From contig DATKCA010000190.1 of the NCBI GenBank assembly GCA_035544675.1, positions 69,232 through 133,231 on the forward strand: a stretch of 64,000 nucleotides of DNA, read 5' to 3'. The position numbers and the translations under genes were made by a program. Source of the stretch: DATKCA01 sp035544675. GTDB taxonomy: Bacteria > Acidobacteriota > Thermoanaerobaculia > Gp7-AA8. The notes under the pieces were generated by a model. The model was given only the letters and a program-made list of their open reading frames with translations. It was not told the DNA's origin and searched no databases. Below, piece by piece: positions 47,797-56,194 of this stretch. Each line of letters begins with the position of its first letter. Position 1 is the stretch's first letter.

Positions 47797-47823
47797 TCAT
47801 TCCGGGCGTAGCGAGGAATCCGG
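47796..47823 (+). repeat. Half copy of the GTCATTCCGAGCGTAGCGAGG repeat
   Basis: GTCATTCCGGGCGTAGCGAGG with only the left arm. The expected CCTCGCTACGCTCGG right arm is absent before the next gene. Confidence 0.75.
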
Positions 47824-47867
47824 GCGGCGGGCGGCGCGGGTGTCCGTACCACCACGCGCGCGACGCC

Positions 47868-48236
47868 TCACTCCAGCAGCCTGCCGATTTCCGCGAGCAC
47901 GTCCTCGGGGCTGGCCGGCTTCTCCATGTACTTCAAGACCCCCGCATCGAGCGCGCGCTGCTCGTTCGCGGCGCGGTCCTGTCCCGAGACCACGAGGATG
48001 GGGATGATGGCCAGCCTCGGAAAGGACTTCATGCGCTGAAGGAATGCGAAGCCGCCTCCGGCAGGCAGCCCGAGATCGAGGACGATCAGGTCCGGCTTGC
48101 CGCGCTGCGTTTCCGTGAGAGCGCTCAACGCATCGGAAGCGAGAAGGACATCGTAGCCGGCGGTTATGACGGCCTTGTGCAGGATCTGGCGGCCGACCGG
48201 ATCGTCCTCGATGATCAGGATCTTCCTTCGCGCCAT
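47868..48236 (-). CDS. Single-domain response regulator (receiver)
   Basis: 122 residues. A stand-alone receiver domain: acidic pocket IIEDDP, phospho-acceptor Asp in DLIVLDLGLP (about 54), switch Ser in LVVSGQDRA and the conserved Lys in YMEKPAS. It has no output domain. The local sensor kinase is at the far end of the window. It probably works as a CheY-like or phosphorelay protein. Confidence 0.92.
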   Translation of the reverse strand: MARRKILIIEDDPVGRQILHKAVITAGYDVLLASDALSALTETQRGKPDLIVLDLGLPAGGGFAFLQRMKSFPRLAIIPILVVSGQDRAANEQRALDAGVLKYMEKPASPEDVLAEIGRLLE

Positions 48237-48289
48237 CAGCCTATGTTACGTCCCTGCCCGCCGGATCTGTGCAACGAGCTGCTCGTCGT

Positions 48290-48970
48290 TCAGCGGGGGA
48301 CGAATTCCGACGTGGACAGCCACTGCTGGTCCGGGTAGTACGCGAACAGCGGGCTGCCGCCGCGGACGGTCCTGATGATCCTGCCCGCCACTTCCTTTCG
48401 CACCGCCGGGCAGCCCCAGCTCCGGCCAAGCCGTCCCAGGACGCGGATCGCCGTGCCGCTCACATAAGACGCGCCGTGCATCACGATCAGCCGGTCCCAC
48501 GCCCTGTCGTTGACGCCTTCCTCGAGCCCTCGCAGGCGCAGGGAGAGGCCATTCCCGCCGACGTATGTGTCCGCGGTGACGAACAGCCCGATGCTCGTGG
48601 CCAGGCTGCCGGAAGAGTTCGAGAAGAAGCTTGCCATGTCGCCGCCGCTGTTCTTGCCGTGGGCCACCAGCTCCCGGAACAGCAGCTTGCGAGTCTTCAT
48701 GTCGAAGATGAAGAGACGTGGCTGGGATGACGGAATCGAGTAGTCGATGACCGACAGCACTTCCCGCCGCTTCACCAGGCCGCGCTGGGCCGCGCATTCG
48801 CTCGCGCTCAAGGCCAGTTTCAGGACGTCGGCCTTCAGGCCCGGCGCCTGGCGAAGCAGGGAGGAAACAAGCGACTCGGGTGACCTGGCGCTGCACTGAG
48901 GCGTACCGCTGGCAGACAAAGGCACGGCAAAGCCGATGAGAGAGGCCCACAGAACGAGCAGTCGTTTCAT
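48290..48970 (-). CDS. Murein L,D-transpeptidase catalytic domain family protein
   Basis: 226 residues from the ATG at 48970. A signal peptide (about 1-22, ending PLSASG) precedes a YkuD-like catalytic fold: SQPRLFIFDMKTRKLL, VAHGKNSGG, IVMHGASYVSGT and GRSWGCPAV, with the nucleophilic Cys in SWGCP. It matches the YkuD-like family often annotated as murein L,D-transpeptidase. It probably acts on peptidoglycan in the periplasm. Confidence 0.88.
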   Translation of the reverse strand: MKRLLVLWASLIGFAVPLSASGTPQCSARSPESLVSSLLRQAPGLKADVLKLALSASECAAQRGLVKRREVLSVIDYSIPSSQPRLFIFDMKTRKLLFRELVAHGKNSGGDMASFFSNSSGSLATSIGLFVTADTYVGGNGLSLRLRGLEEGVNDRAWDRLIVMHGASYVSGTAIRVLGRLGRSWGCPAVRKEVAGRIIRTVRGGSPLFAYYPDQQWLSTSEFVPR

Positions 48971-49032
48971 AAGTTGTGAACGCCTGCCCGGGGACCGACC
49001 CGTCAGAACGTGGCGATATAGTAGCAAATAAC

Positions 49033-49072
49033 CGGGCCTCGGGCCTCAGGCCTCAGGGGGCTCCGAGGCCCG
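49033..49072. repeat. Inverted heptamer hairpin (GGCCTCG/A unit)
   Basis: Left units CGGGCCTCGGGCCTCAGGCC (from 49033); the terminal CGGGCCTCGG pairs perfectly with CCGAGGCCCG at 49063-49072. Located between the L,D-transpeptidase start and the xylH stop. Confidence 0.8.
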
Positions 49073-49075
49073 CCC

Positions 49076-50248
49076 CTACGTCTTCCGCCGCCCGGCCATG
49101 TCGAATCCCACGGCCGCCACCAGCACCGCTCCCTTGATGATGTACTGCGTGGCGTTCTCGACGCTCAGCAGCGACATCCCGTTATCCAGGGTCGCCATGA
49201 CCAGCGCGCCGAGGATCGCGCCGGAGACTCTTCCGCGACCGCCCATCAGGCTCGTCCCGCCGATCACGCAAGCGGCGATCGCATCCAGCTCCATCAGCCC
49301 GCCCGCATCGGGAGAGGCGCTTCCGACGCGTCCGGTGTGCAGCAGCGAGGCCAGTCCGACGAGGGCTCCGAGGATCGAGAACGTGATCAGGATATGCGTT
49401 TTGGCGTTGATGCCCGAGAGCCGCGCAGCATCGGGGTTGCTTCCGATCGCGTACAGGTACCGGCCGAACGTCGTGGCGCTGGTCAGGAACGATCCCGCCA
49501 CCGCGACCGCCAGGAGCACGATCACAGGAATCGGCACGCCTCCCTGCTGATTCATCACGTACACGAACACGACGATGAGCACCGCGGGGGCGATGATCCG
49601 CAGCGCGGTCGCGGCCGGGCCGGGTACGGGAAGGTCGTGCCTGCGCCGGGCACGATTGCGCCGGATCGTGATCAGGGCCAGCGCGACGATGGCCAGCACG
49701 GCGAGGGCGATGCCGGCGGCCGGCGCCAGCAGGGCCACTCCCAACGATCGAAAGACGGGCAGCCGCACGGGGATCGTCTCGCCCTTGCTCACGTACAGGA
49801 TGACGCCGCGCCACGTCAGCAGTCCGCCGAGGGTAACGATGAATGCGGGGATGTTCGCGTACGCCACGAGCGCGCCCTGGATGGCGCCGCCGGCGAGACC
49901 GACGACGATGGCCGTCGCCAGCGACGGCCCGAGCCCCCAGCCCTGCGTCATCGCCGCCATGCCGCCGGCGAGGCCGAGCAGCGATCCGACCGAGAGGTCG
50001 ATCTGCCGCGCCACGATCACCATGAGCATCCCGACCGCGAGCACGCCCGTCACCGCCATCTGCTTGAGCAGGTTGGCGAGATTCAGAGGGTGCAGGAACA
50101 GCCCGTACGGATAGAGCTCGCTGATCGTCATCCATTGGAAGTAGATCCAGATGACGACGAGTGCGATCACCATCGTGTACGCGCGCAGCGTCGTGGCCGA
50201 GACGCGCCATCGCCCCAGTCGGGTCGTCCCCGGCTCCGGTGTGCTCAT
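49076..50248 (-). CDS. xylH: D-xylose ABC transporter permease
   Basis: 390 residues from the ATG at 50248. About ten membrane helices. The BPD_transp_2 family marks are VARQIDLSVGSLLGLAGG, IPAFIVTLGGLLTWRGVIL, TFGRYLYAIGSNPDAARLSGI and IGGTSLMGGRGRVSGAILGA. Works with xylF and xylG; its ATG overlaps the xylG stop by 4 bp. A cytoplasmic loop (RRNRARRRHD) lies in the middle, as in other XylH proteins. Confidence 0.92.
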   Translation of the reverse strand: MSTPEPGTTRLGRWRVSATTLRAYTMVIALVVIWIYFQWMTISELYPYGLFLHPLNLANLLKQMAVTGVLAVGMLMVIVARQIDLSVGSLLGLAGGMAAMTQGWGLGPSLATAIVVGLAGGAIQGALVAYANIPAFIVTLGGLLTWRGVILYVSKGETIPVRLPVFRSLGVALLAPAAGIALAVLAIVALALITIRRNRARRRHDLPVPGPAATALRIIAPAVLIVVFVYVMNQQGGVPIPVIVLLAVAVAGSFLTSATTFGRYLYAIGSNPDAARLSGINAKTHILITFSILGALVGLASLLHTGRVGSASPDAGGLMELDAIAACVIGGTSLMGGRGRVSGAILGALVMATLDNGMSLLSVENATQYIIKGAVLVAAVGFDMAGRRKT

Positions 50249-51759
50249 GCGGCGTGCCCCGTGGCGCAGGCCATCACGGCCTCCGCGGTGGCCGTGGTCC
50301 GCGTGAACTGGCCGGTGACGCGACCGCCGTGCAGCACGATCACACGATCCGACAGCGCCAGCACCTCGGGCAACTCCGAGGAGACGAGGACGATGGCCAG
50401 ACCGGCCGCCGCGAGCACGTTGATCTGCGCGTAGATCTCCTGCTTCGCTCCCACGTCGATGCCCCTCGTCGGCTCGTCGAGGAACAGCACCTGCGGGTTC
50501 GTGAGCAGCCACTTCGCCAGGACGACCTTCTGCTGGTTGCCGCCGGAGAGAGTCATGGCCAGGGAGAAGACGGTCGGCGCCTTGATGCGCAGGTCTCTCA
50601 TGGCGCGGTCGCCGGCGGCGGCCTCGCCGTCGACATCGGGCAGCCACCGGCCGTAGTCGCGCAGGCTGGCCAGGGTCATGTTGTCGACGAGTGTCTGATC
50701 GAGCAACAGCCCATAACGCTTGCGATCCTCGGTGACGAAGCCGATGCCGTGCGCGATCGCTTCCGCGGGAGTCCTGATGTGGACCTTCGCGCCCCCGACG
50801 AAGAACTCCCCGCGCGTGACGCCGGGATGTGCGCCGAAGATGGCCGTGAGAAGGTCGCTGCGCCCCGCGCCCACGAGGCCGGCCACGCCGAGGACCTCGC
50901 CGCGCCGCACGGCGAAGCTGACGTCCTGGACGAGGAGCTTGCCGGAGACGTTCGGATCTTCCACGGTGACGCCGCGGGCCTCGAAGACGACGTCCCCCGG
51001 CGCGCGCACGACCACGGGAAAGATGTCGGTGACCTCGCGGCCGACCATTCGCGCGATCACGCCGGCCTTGTCGAGCGACGATCTCGCGTCGGTGCTCACC
51101 GTCCTGCCGTCGCGAAGCACCGTGATCCGGTCGGCGAGCCGGAACACTTCGTCGAGCTTGTGCGAGATGTAGACGATGCCCGCGCCCCGCTGACGCAGCG
51201 ACTCCAGGATGCGGAAGAGGGTCTCCGCCTCGCTCTCCGTGAGCGCGGCCGTTGGCTCGTCGAGCACGAGGATGCGCGCGTTGCGCGACAGCGCCTTGGC
51301 GATCTCGACCAGATGCTGCTGGCCGATCCCGAGATAGCCGACGGGAGTGTGCGGCTCCAGGTCGAGGTGCAGCTCCCTGAGGATCGTCGCGGCGCGGCTG
51401 TACAGCTCCTCCCAGCGGATGATGCCGAAGCGGCGAGGCTCGCGGCCGAGAAAGATGTTCTCGGCGATGGTCATCTCGCGAACGACGGACAGCTCCTGGT
51501 GGACGACGGCGATTCCGGCCGCCTCGGCGTCGCGGACGTTCGTGAAGCGGCGCGGGACGCCGTCCACGAGGATCTCCCCGCCGAACTCACCGTGCGGGTA
51601 GACGGCGCCCAGGATCTTCATGAGCGTCGATTTGCCGGCTCCGTTCTCCCCGACCAGCGCGTGGATCTCGCCGGCGTGGAGGTCGAACGAGACGTCATCG
51701 AGCGCGCGGACGCCCGGGAAGCTCTTGCTGATCGCGCGCATCGAGAGGAGGGGGTTCAT
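50245..51759 (-). CDS. xylG: D-xylose ABC transporter ATP-binding protein
   Basis: 504 residues, tandem ATPase domains typical of sugar importers. Domain 1 has Walker A GENGAGKS, Walker B RILVLDEPTAAL and HTPVGYLGIGQQHL as signature region. Domain 2 (about 250-500) has VAGLVGAGRSDLL, SGGNQQKVVLAKW and LFLDEPTRGIDVGAKQE. Domain 2 has the usual degenerate Walker A. Confidence 0.94.
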   Translation of the reverse strand: MNPLLSMRAISKSFPGVRALDDVSFDLHAGEIHALVGENGAGKSTLMKILGAVYPHGEFGGEILVDGVPRRFTNVRDAEAAGIAVVHQELSVVREMTIAENIFLGREPRRFGIIRWEELYSRAATILRELHLDLEPHTPVGYLGIGQQHLVEIAKALSRNARILVLDEPTAALTESEAETLFRILESLRQRGAGIVYISHKLDEVFRLADRITVLRDGRTVSTDARSSLDKAGVIARMVGREVTDIFPVVVRAPGDVVFEARGVTVEDPNVSGKLLVQDVSFAVRRGEVLGVAGLVGAGRSDLLTAIFGAHPGVTRGEFFVGGAKVHIRTPAEAIAHGIGFVTEDRKRYGLLLDQTLVDNMTLASLRDYGRWLPDVDGEAAAGDRAMRDLRIKAPTVFSLAMTLSGGNQQKVVLAKWLLTNPQVLFLDEPTRGIDVGAKQEIYAQINVLAAAGLAIVLVSSELPEVLALSDRVIVLHGGRVTGQFTRTTATAEAVMACATGHAA

Positions 51760-51783
51760 AGATCACAGTTATCAGATTTTCAT

Positions 51784-51840
51784 GCGGCTGTTCATCACGG
51801 AATGGAGGCGCGGGGCCGGCGGTGAGGACACCGCCGCAGA
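51784..51840. repeat. Composite palindromic repeat with 24-bp conserved left flank
   Basis: GCGGCTGTTCATCACGGAATGGAG (starting 51784) is repeated exactly at 58629-58652. The palindrome GCCGGCGGTGAGGACACCGC follows. It is between xylF and xylG. Confidence 0.8.
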
Positions 51841-51852
51841 ACTGACAACTCC

Positions 51853-52920
51853 TCACCTGCCGTAGATCGCTTCCCGCGTGTGATACCCGTCCTTGATGAT
51901 GGTCGCGTCGAGGTTGGCTTTGTCGACGGCGATCGGCTCGAGCAGGATGGCCGGGACGTCGATCTTGCCGTTGTTGATGCGGTCCGTCGTTTGGACCGGC
52001 TCCTTCCGCGCCAGCTTCATCGCGGCGTCGACGGCTCCGAAGGCGAGCGGCTGGATCTGCTTGTAGATCGTCATCGTCTGCGTGCCTTTGACGATCCGCT
52101 GCACGGCGTCCTTCTGCGCGTCCTGCCCGGTGACGAGGACCTTGCCGGCCAGCTTGGCCGCCTCGAGCGCCGAGATCGCTCCGCCGGCCGTGCCGTCGTT
52201 CGAGGCCACCACCGCATCGATCCTGTTCCCGGTCCGGGTCAGCGCATCCTCGGTGATGCGCAGGGCCTCTTCCGCCTTCCACTCCCGGGCGAACTGCTGG
52301 GAGATGATCTTGATGTCGCCGCGGTCGATGGCCGGCTGCAGCGCCTTCATCTGCCCCTGCCGGAGCAGGAGCGCGTTGTAGTCGGTAGGGGAGCCGCCGA
52401 TGAGAACGTAGTTGCCTTTCGGCACGCGCTGGAGCGCGTATTCGCCCTGCATCTCACCCATCCGCTCGACCTGATGCGAGATGTAGAGGTCCACGTCGGA
52501 ATTGCGGATGAGGCGGTCGTAGGCGATGACCGGGACGCCGCGGCGGTGCGCCGCTTCGACGATGGACGCGGCGATCTCTCCGTTGTGGGGCGCCACGATC
52601 AGGACGTCCACGCCTTTGGTCAGCATGTTCTCGGCCTGCTTGGTCTGCACGGCGTCATCGCCGTTGGCGACCTGCACGTCGACGACGGCGCCGACTTCCC
52701 TGGCCCGCTGCTCCACGAGGGCCTTGTCGCGCTGCCAGCGCTCTTCCTTCAGCGTGTCCATCGAGAAGCCGATGCGGATCGGCCCGCTGCGAGCCGTTGT
52801 CGGTCCGCCGGCCGCGGGCGTCTCCTGCGGCGCATTCACGCAGGCTGCAGCGAGACTCAACACGGCTGCCACGAATGAGCTGGACGCTTTGGAAGTTCGC
52901 ATGCCGGGTGGTTTTACCAT
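51853..52920 (-). CDS. xylF: D-xylose ABC transporter substrate-binding lipoprotein
   Basis: 355 residues (an ATG six codons later, at 52902, is equally plausible; neither has a Shine-Dalgarno). A signal sequence with lipobox SLAAAC precedes a sugar-binding type 1 fold: IGFSMDTLKEERWQRDKALVEQ, VIAYDRLIRNSDVDLYISHQ, NYVLIGGSPTDYNA, VVASNDGTAGGAIS and VTGQDAQ are XylF-typical. No xylose isomerase or kinase gene is in the window. The LCAT-like gene ends 15 bp upstream on the same strand. Confidence 0.92.
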   Translation of the reverse strand: MVKPPGMRTSKASSSFVAAVLSLAAACVNAPQETPAAGGPTTARSGPIRIGFSMDTLKEERWQRDKALVEQRAREVGAVVDVQVANGDDAVQTKQAENMLTKGVDVLIVAPHNGEIAASIVEAAHRRGVPVIAYDRLIRNSDVDLYISHQVERMGEMQGEYALQRVPKGNYVLIGGSPTDYNALLLRQGQMKALQPAIDRGDIKIISQQFAREWKAEEALRITEDALTRTGNRIDAVVASNDGTAGGAISALEAAKLAGKVLVTGQDAQKDAVQRIVKGTQTMTIYKQIQPLAFGAVDAAMKLARKEPVQTTDRINNGKIDVPAILLEPIAVDKANLDATIIKDGYHTREAIYGR

Positions 52921-52935
52921 AAGGAGACCGCGGCT

Positions 52936-54111
52936 TCACCGCCGGCCTGGCGTTCTGAGGATGCGCAGAAGGATCGCGCGCGTCTCGGCGGTCGTGATCA
53001 TCTCGAAGTGCTTACCGGAGACGAAGACCGGCTGCTCGGCCAGCGCCGCGCGCTCCTCCTCGGACAACCATTCCTGGCTCTCCCGCGTCGCGTGGACGTC
53101 GCCGGGTTCCGTGAACGAGAACAGCGTGCCGCCGCGCCGGATCATGGCGCGGTCGATCGTCGGAAAGTCCACGCTCTGGATCGAGTAGACCGGCGGCAGC
53201 GCGGTGCCGCTGTCGCGCCGCAGTGTGTCGTGCATCCGGCGTGCGCTCATGAGCGACGCCGCAAGATGCGCGCGCCTCTGGTCCGGCGTGCCGAACCTGC
53301 CGGACCGGTCGATGCGCGCGCGCACGGCCGGCGCGAACACCGACCACTCGTACTTCTCCCATGCCGCCGGATCGAAGAGATCGGCGCCGACCGCACTGCC
53401 GCGCTCGTCGGCGAAGAGGTCCTTCTTGTAGACGGGAAGGTCCTGAAAGATCGAAGGCATCGTGAAGAAGATCTCCGGCCGGAAGCGCCGCCCGACCAGG
53501 CGGACGTAGCGACGCCCGTGGTTCATCTCGCGCAGGATGCGCAGCGCGCCGCCGTTCGCCGTGCCGACGAGGATGAGCTTGTCGACTCGCGGAGCAGCCC
53601 CGCCATATCGGATCGCCCACCGGCAGATGTAGGTCGCATTGCTCTGACAGATGAGTTGCACGCGCTCGGCAGACTGCTCGAGCGTGGCGGCGAGCTTTTC
53701 CGCATTCTCCAGGTTGTCGCGGCGCCAGTCGTGGTCGAAGAAGCGGACCGCGTAGCCCTCTCCCTCCAGAAACGAGATCAGACCTCCATAGATGTCCTTT
53801 CGCCAGCTTCCAATGCGCATCTCGCGAATCGGCCCGCACGGGACGACGTCATCGTCGCCATCGAGGGGGAGCGCGATGCGATACCCGCCGTCCCACGGAA
53901 AGATCATCCTGCGCACGCTTCCCCACACCACCTCACCCGTCGTGCCCGAGCAGAGGAGGCTGCCGGTCATGCCCGGCACGATGACGACGACGGGGCGGCC
54001 GGATGCGTCCGGAACCGGCCGCGGGGGAGACGCGCTGCTCGCGCAACCGAGAGCGGTGAGCGCGATCAGAAACAGAAGGAGTGCCGGCGTCCTCACCGGC
54101 CCCTTCGTCAT
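52936..54111 (-). CDS. LCAT-like (lecithin:cholesterol acyltransferase fold) lipoprotein
   Basis: 391 residues from the ATG at 54111. A signal peptide with lipobox ALTALGC (Cys at 23) marks a lipoprotein. VVIVPGMTGSLL (oxyanion region) and EMRIGSWRKDIYGGLISFLE are alpha/beta-hydrolase/LCAT marks. The usual nucleophile elbow GxSxG is LICQSNATY: flanking Gly residues are replaced but Ser is present. The C-terminal Asp and His are not certain. The first codons overlap an in-frame palindromic repeat. It is directly upstream of xylF and may be co-transcribed. Confidence 0.75.
   Translation of the reverse strand: MTKGPVRTPALLLFLIALTALGCASSASPPRPVPDASGRPVVVIVPGMTGSLLCSGTTGEVVWGSVRRMIFPWDGGYRIALPLDGDDDVVPCGPIREMRIGSWRKDIYGGLISFLEGEGYAVRFFDHDWRRDNLENAEKLAATLEQSAERVQLICQSNATYICRWAIRYGGAAPRVDKLILVGTANGGALRILREMNHGRRYVRLVGRRFRPEIFFTMPSIFQDLPVYKKDLFADERGSAVGADLFDPAAWEKYEWSVFAPAVRARIDRSGRFGTPDQRRAHLAASLMSARRMHDTLRRDSGTALPPVYSIQSVDFPTIDRAMIRRGGTLFSFTEPGDVHATRESQEWLSEEERAALAEQPVFVSGKHFEMITTAETRAILLRILRTPGRR
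54079..54103. repeat. In-frame palindromic repeat in the LCAT-like signal peptide
   Basis: GGAGTGCCGGCGTCCTCACC then GGCCCC, a variant of the GGAGCGCCGGTGTCCTCACCGG family. It encodes residues 3-11 of the signal peptide (n-region). Confidence 0.65.
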
Positions 54112-54137
54112 ACTCCGCTCTCTTTGTAACTGCATTG

Positions 54138-54168
54138 TTGTGATTCGCCGCTCCGCCATCGCTATTCT
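54138..54168 (+). promoter_or_regulatory. Candidate leaderless promoter of the AraC gene
   Basis: TTGTGA (54138-54143), a 19-bp spacer and TATTCT (54163-54168), 6 nt before the ATG. No Shine-Dalgarno. TATTCT also serves the pyrE candidate promoter. Confidence 0.4.
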
Positions 54169-54174
54169 TGCCCG

Positions 54175-55017
54175 ATGTCCTGGCTGCGCGACGATAACCT
54201 TCTGCCGCACGAGCGGATCGTCTACCGGAGCAGCGTTGTCGCCGTCGGCCGTTTCCGCTGCGGGGCGGGCTCCCGGTGGTTTCGCGACTCGGGACCGATC
54301 GCCAACCACGTCTTCGTGTTTCCGCGGCTCCATGTCCGGCTGTCGTACTCGCGGGGCCCGACGTTCATCGCCAGTCCCAACGTCGTGACGCTGTACAACC
54401 GTGGACAGGAGTACTCGCGCGCGGCCATGGACCGGCGGGGCGACGACTGCGACTGGTTCGCGGTGGCGCCGGACGTCCTGGCGGGGGCGGTCGGGGGCGG
54501 CGGCGATCCTGGCCGCCCGTTCAGCCGGCACAGCGTGTTCGCCAGCGCCGGCGCGTACGCGCGGGCGCGCTCGCTCGTCCGCGCCGCGACCGAGAACAGG
54601 CACTCCTCGATCGACGAGGACGCGCTCGCCCTTCTCGACGAGATCCTTCCCGCCATGCGCGGAACGCCGGCGCGGTCGCGCCAGACGATGGACCGCGTCG
54701 AGGCGGCCAGGGACCTGCTTCGCAGGGACCTCGACCGGCCTCTCCGGATCCGCAACGTCGCTGAAAGGACCGGCACGTCGGTCTTTCATCTCTGCCGGAT
54801 CTTCCGCGAAGCCACCGGCTACTCGCTCCATGCCTACCGCCAGCAACTGCGGCTGCGCGCATCGCTCGAGAAGATCCGTCGCAGCGATGACCTCCTGGAG
54901 ACCGCCGTCTCGCTCGGGTTCAACAGCCACAGCCACTTCACCGCGGCGTTCCGCAAGGCGTTCGGCGTCACGCCGTCCGTGTGGCGCTACGGCCAGAGGC
55001 CGGGGATGACGCCGTAG
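54175..55017 (+). CDS. AraC-family transcriptional regulator
   Basis: 280 residues. The C-terminal double HTH (about 180-275) is clear: RPLRIRNVAERTGTSVFHLCRIF, SLHAYRQQLRLRASLEKI, ETAVSLGFNSHSHFTAAFRKAFGVTPSVWR. The N-terminal part (about 1-140) is cupin-like and likely binds a ligand (HVFVFPRLHVRLSYSRG). Divergent from the LCAT-like/xylFGH unit, so it might control xylose import; this is inference. Confidence 0.9.
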   Translation: MSWLRDDNLLPHERIVYRSSVVAVGRFRCGAGSRWFRDSGPIANHVFVFPRLHVRLSYSRGPTFIASPNVVTLYNRGQEYSRAAMDRRGDDCDWFAVAPDVLAGAVGGGGDPGRPFSRHSVFASAGAYARARSLVRAATENRHSSIDEDALALLDEILPAMRGTPARSRQTMDRVEAARDLLRRDLDRPLRIRNVAERTGTSVFHLCRIFREATGYSLHAYRQQLRLRASLEKIRRSDDLLETAVSLGFNSHSHFTAAFRKAFGVTPSVWRYGQRPGMTP

Positions 55018-55049
55018 GGCCCGAGCCAGGCGCGGAGGACTGTCATCCG

Positions 55050-56093
55050 TTACCGCGCCGCGACGATCCGCTCGATCAGGCGCGCATCGTCGGGCAGAAG
55101 CCCCGACCGTGGCAGCCGCGGCGTCAGCTCGCGCCACGACGGCTGCATCTGGAAGGCACGCGCGAAGAGCGGCAGGGCCTCCTCGACGCGCTTCATGTTC
55201 ACGAGCGCGACGGCGTGCCAGTAGATCATCTCGGCGTGGCGGCTCGTGGCGATGCCGGGTGTGCTCGCCGCGATCCTCTCCGCCGCCGAATACTCGCGCA
55301 GCGCCGCCTCCGCATCATTGTGCTCCACGGCGAGATCGCCCGCGTTCATATGGTTGTACGCGCGCTGCAGCGTGACCAGTCTTCGAAGCTCGGCGAGCGG
55401 GTCGGCGTGATCGTCGACGCGCAGGTTGAACACTTCATCCATCCAGCGCCTGCCCGACGCCTTCCCTTTGACCACGACCAGCGCGGCCGATTGCTTTCCG
55501 CGGATGTCGCCGCCGGTCGCCTGCGCCGCGTCGAGCGCGGCGAGCATCCGCGCAGCCAGATGGCCCGGCGTCTCCGTATAGGCCTTCGCCATGGCCGGCC
55601 AGACCCGGTCGTTCGCCATCAGGTTGGCCTGCACGGCGAAGTCGCGGCCGACGATCAGACTGCCGCCGGCCGCCCCGCACTGCACGGCCGACGAGGTGCC
55701 GTTCCCGGCGATGCCTCCCGCCGCCACGATGTCGCGTCCGCCGGTGAACGTCGCGACGTGGCCGGCGGCGTCGATGAACGCGACCTGACGGACGTCACAC
55801 GCGGCGTCGGCGGCCAGGAGGCCGCGGAGCGCGGCCGGTGCGGACTTTCCTGCGCGCAGCAGCTCGATGCCGAGCTGCCCGTACGACGGATCGATGAAGC
55901 TCTGCGTGGCCACCGCCCCCACACCCGCCGCCGCCCACGGCACGACCTGTCCGACCGCGAACCAGTGTGACTGCACGGCCACGCCCATCTCGCCGGTGGC
56001 GGGATCGCGGGCCACGATCGAGTAAGTGCTGACGGGCCGCAACTGTGCGAGGGCGGGCTGCGCGATCAGGAGAAGGAGGAGCAGTGTTCTCAT
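55050..56093 (-). CDS. Secreted DUF1028 protein with C-terminal TPR-like region
   Basis: 347 residues. A signal peptide (about 1-16, ending QPALAQ) precedes a DUF1028 domain (about 22-235): TYSIVARDPATGEMGVAVQS, PWAAAGVGAVATQSF, and the loop SLIVGRDFAVQANLM. The fold is Ntn-hydrolase-like. The C-terminus (about 245-345) is helical and TPR-like (AERIAASTPGIATSRHAEMIYWHAVALVN). Exact enzymatic role unknown. Confidence 0.85.
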   Translation of the reverse strand: MRTLLLLLLIAQPALAQLRPVSTYSIVARDPATGEMGVAVQSHWFAVGQVVPWAAAGVGAVATQSFIDPSYGQLGIELLRAGKSAPAALRGLLAADAACDVRQVAFIDAAGHVATFTGGRDIVAAGGIAGNGTSSAVQCGAAGGSLIVGRDFAVQANLMANDRVWPAMAKAYTETPGHLAARMLAALDAAQATGGDIRGKQSAALVVVKGKASGRRWMDEVFNLRVDDHADPLAELRRLVTLQRAYNHMNAGDLAVEHNDAEAALREYSAAERIAASTPGIATSRHAEMIYWHAVALVNMKRVEEALPLFARAFQMQPSWRELTPRLPRSGLLPDDARLIERIVAAR

Positions 56094-56157
56094 GCCGCGC
56101 GAAGTCTATCCCGCGTTGGACCGCCTTGATGAGCTCCGAGACTGAACTTCCTCAGGA

Positions 56158-56184
56158 TGGAGCGCCGGTGTGCTCACCGGCGCC
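56158..56184. repeat. Palindromic repeat, GGAGCGCCGGTGTGCTCACCGGCGCC
   Basis: A compact hairpin just downstream of the gltA stop codon on the minus strand, upstream of DUF1028. It probably terminates gltA transcription. Confidence 0.8.
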
Positions 56185-56194
56185 CCTTCATCCT

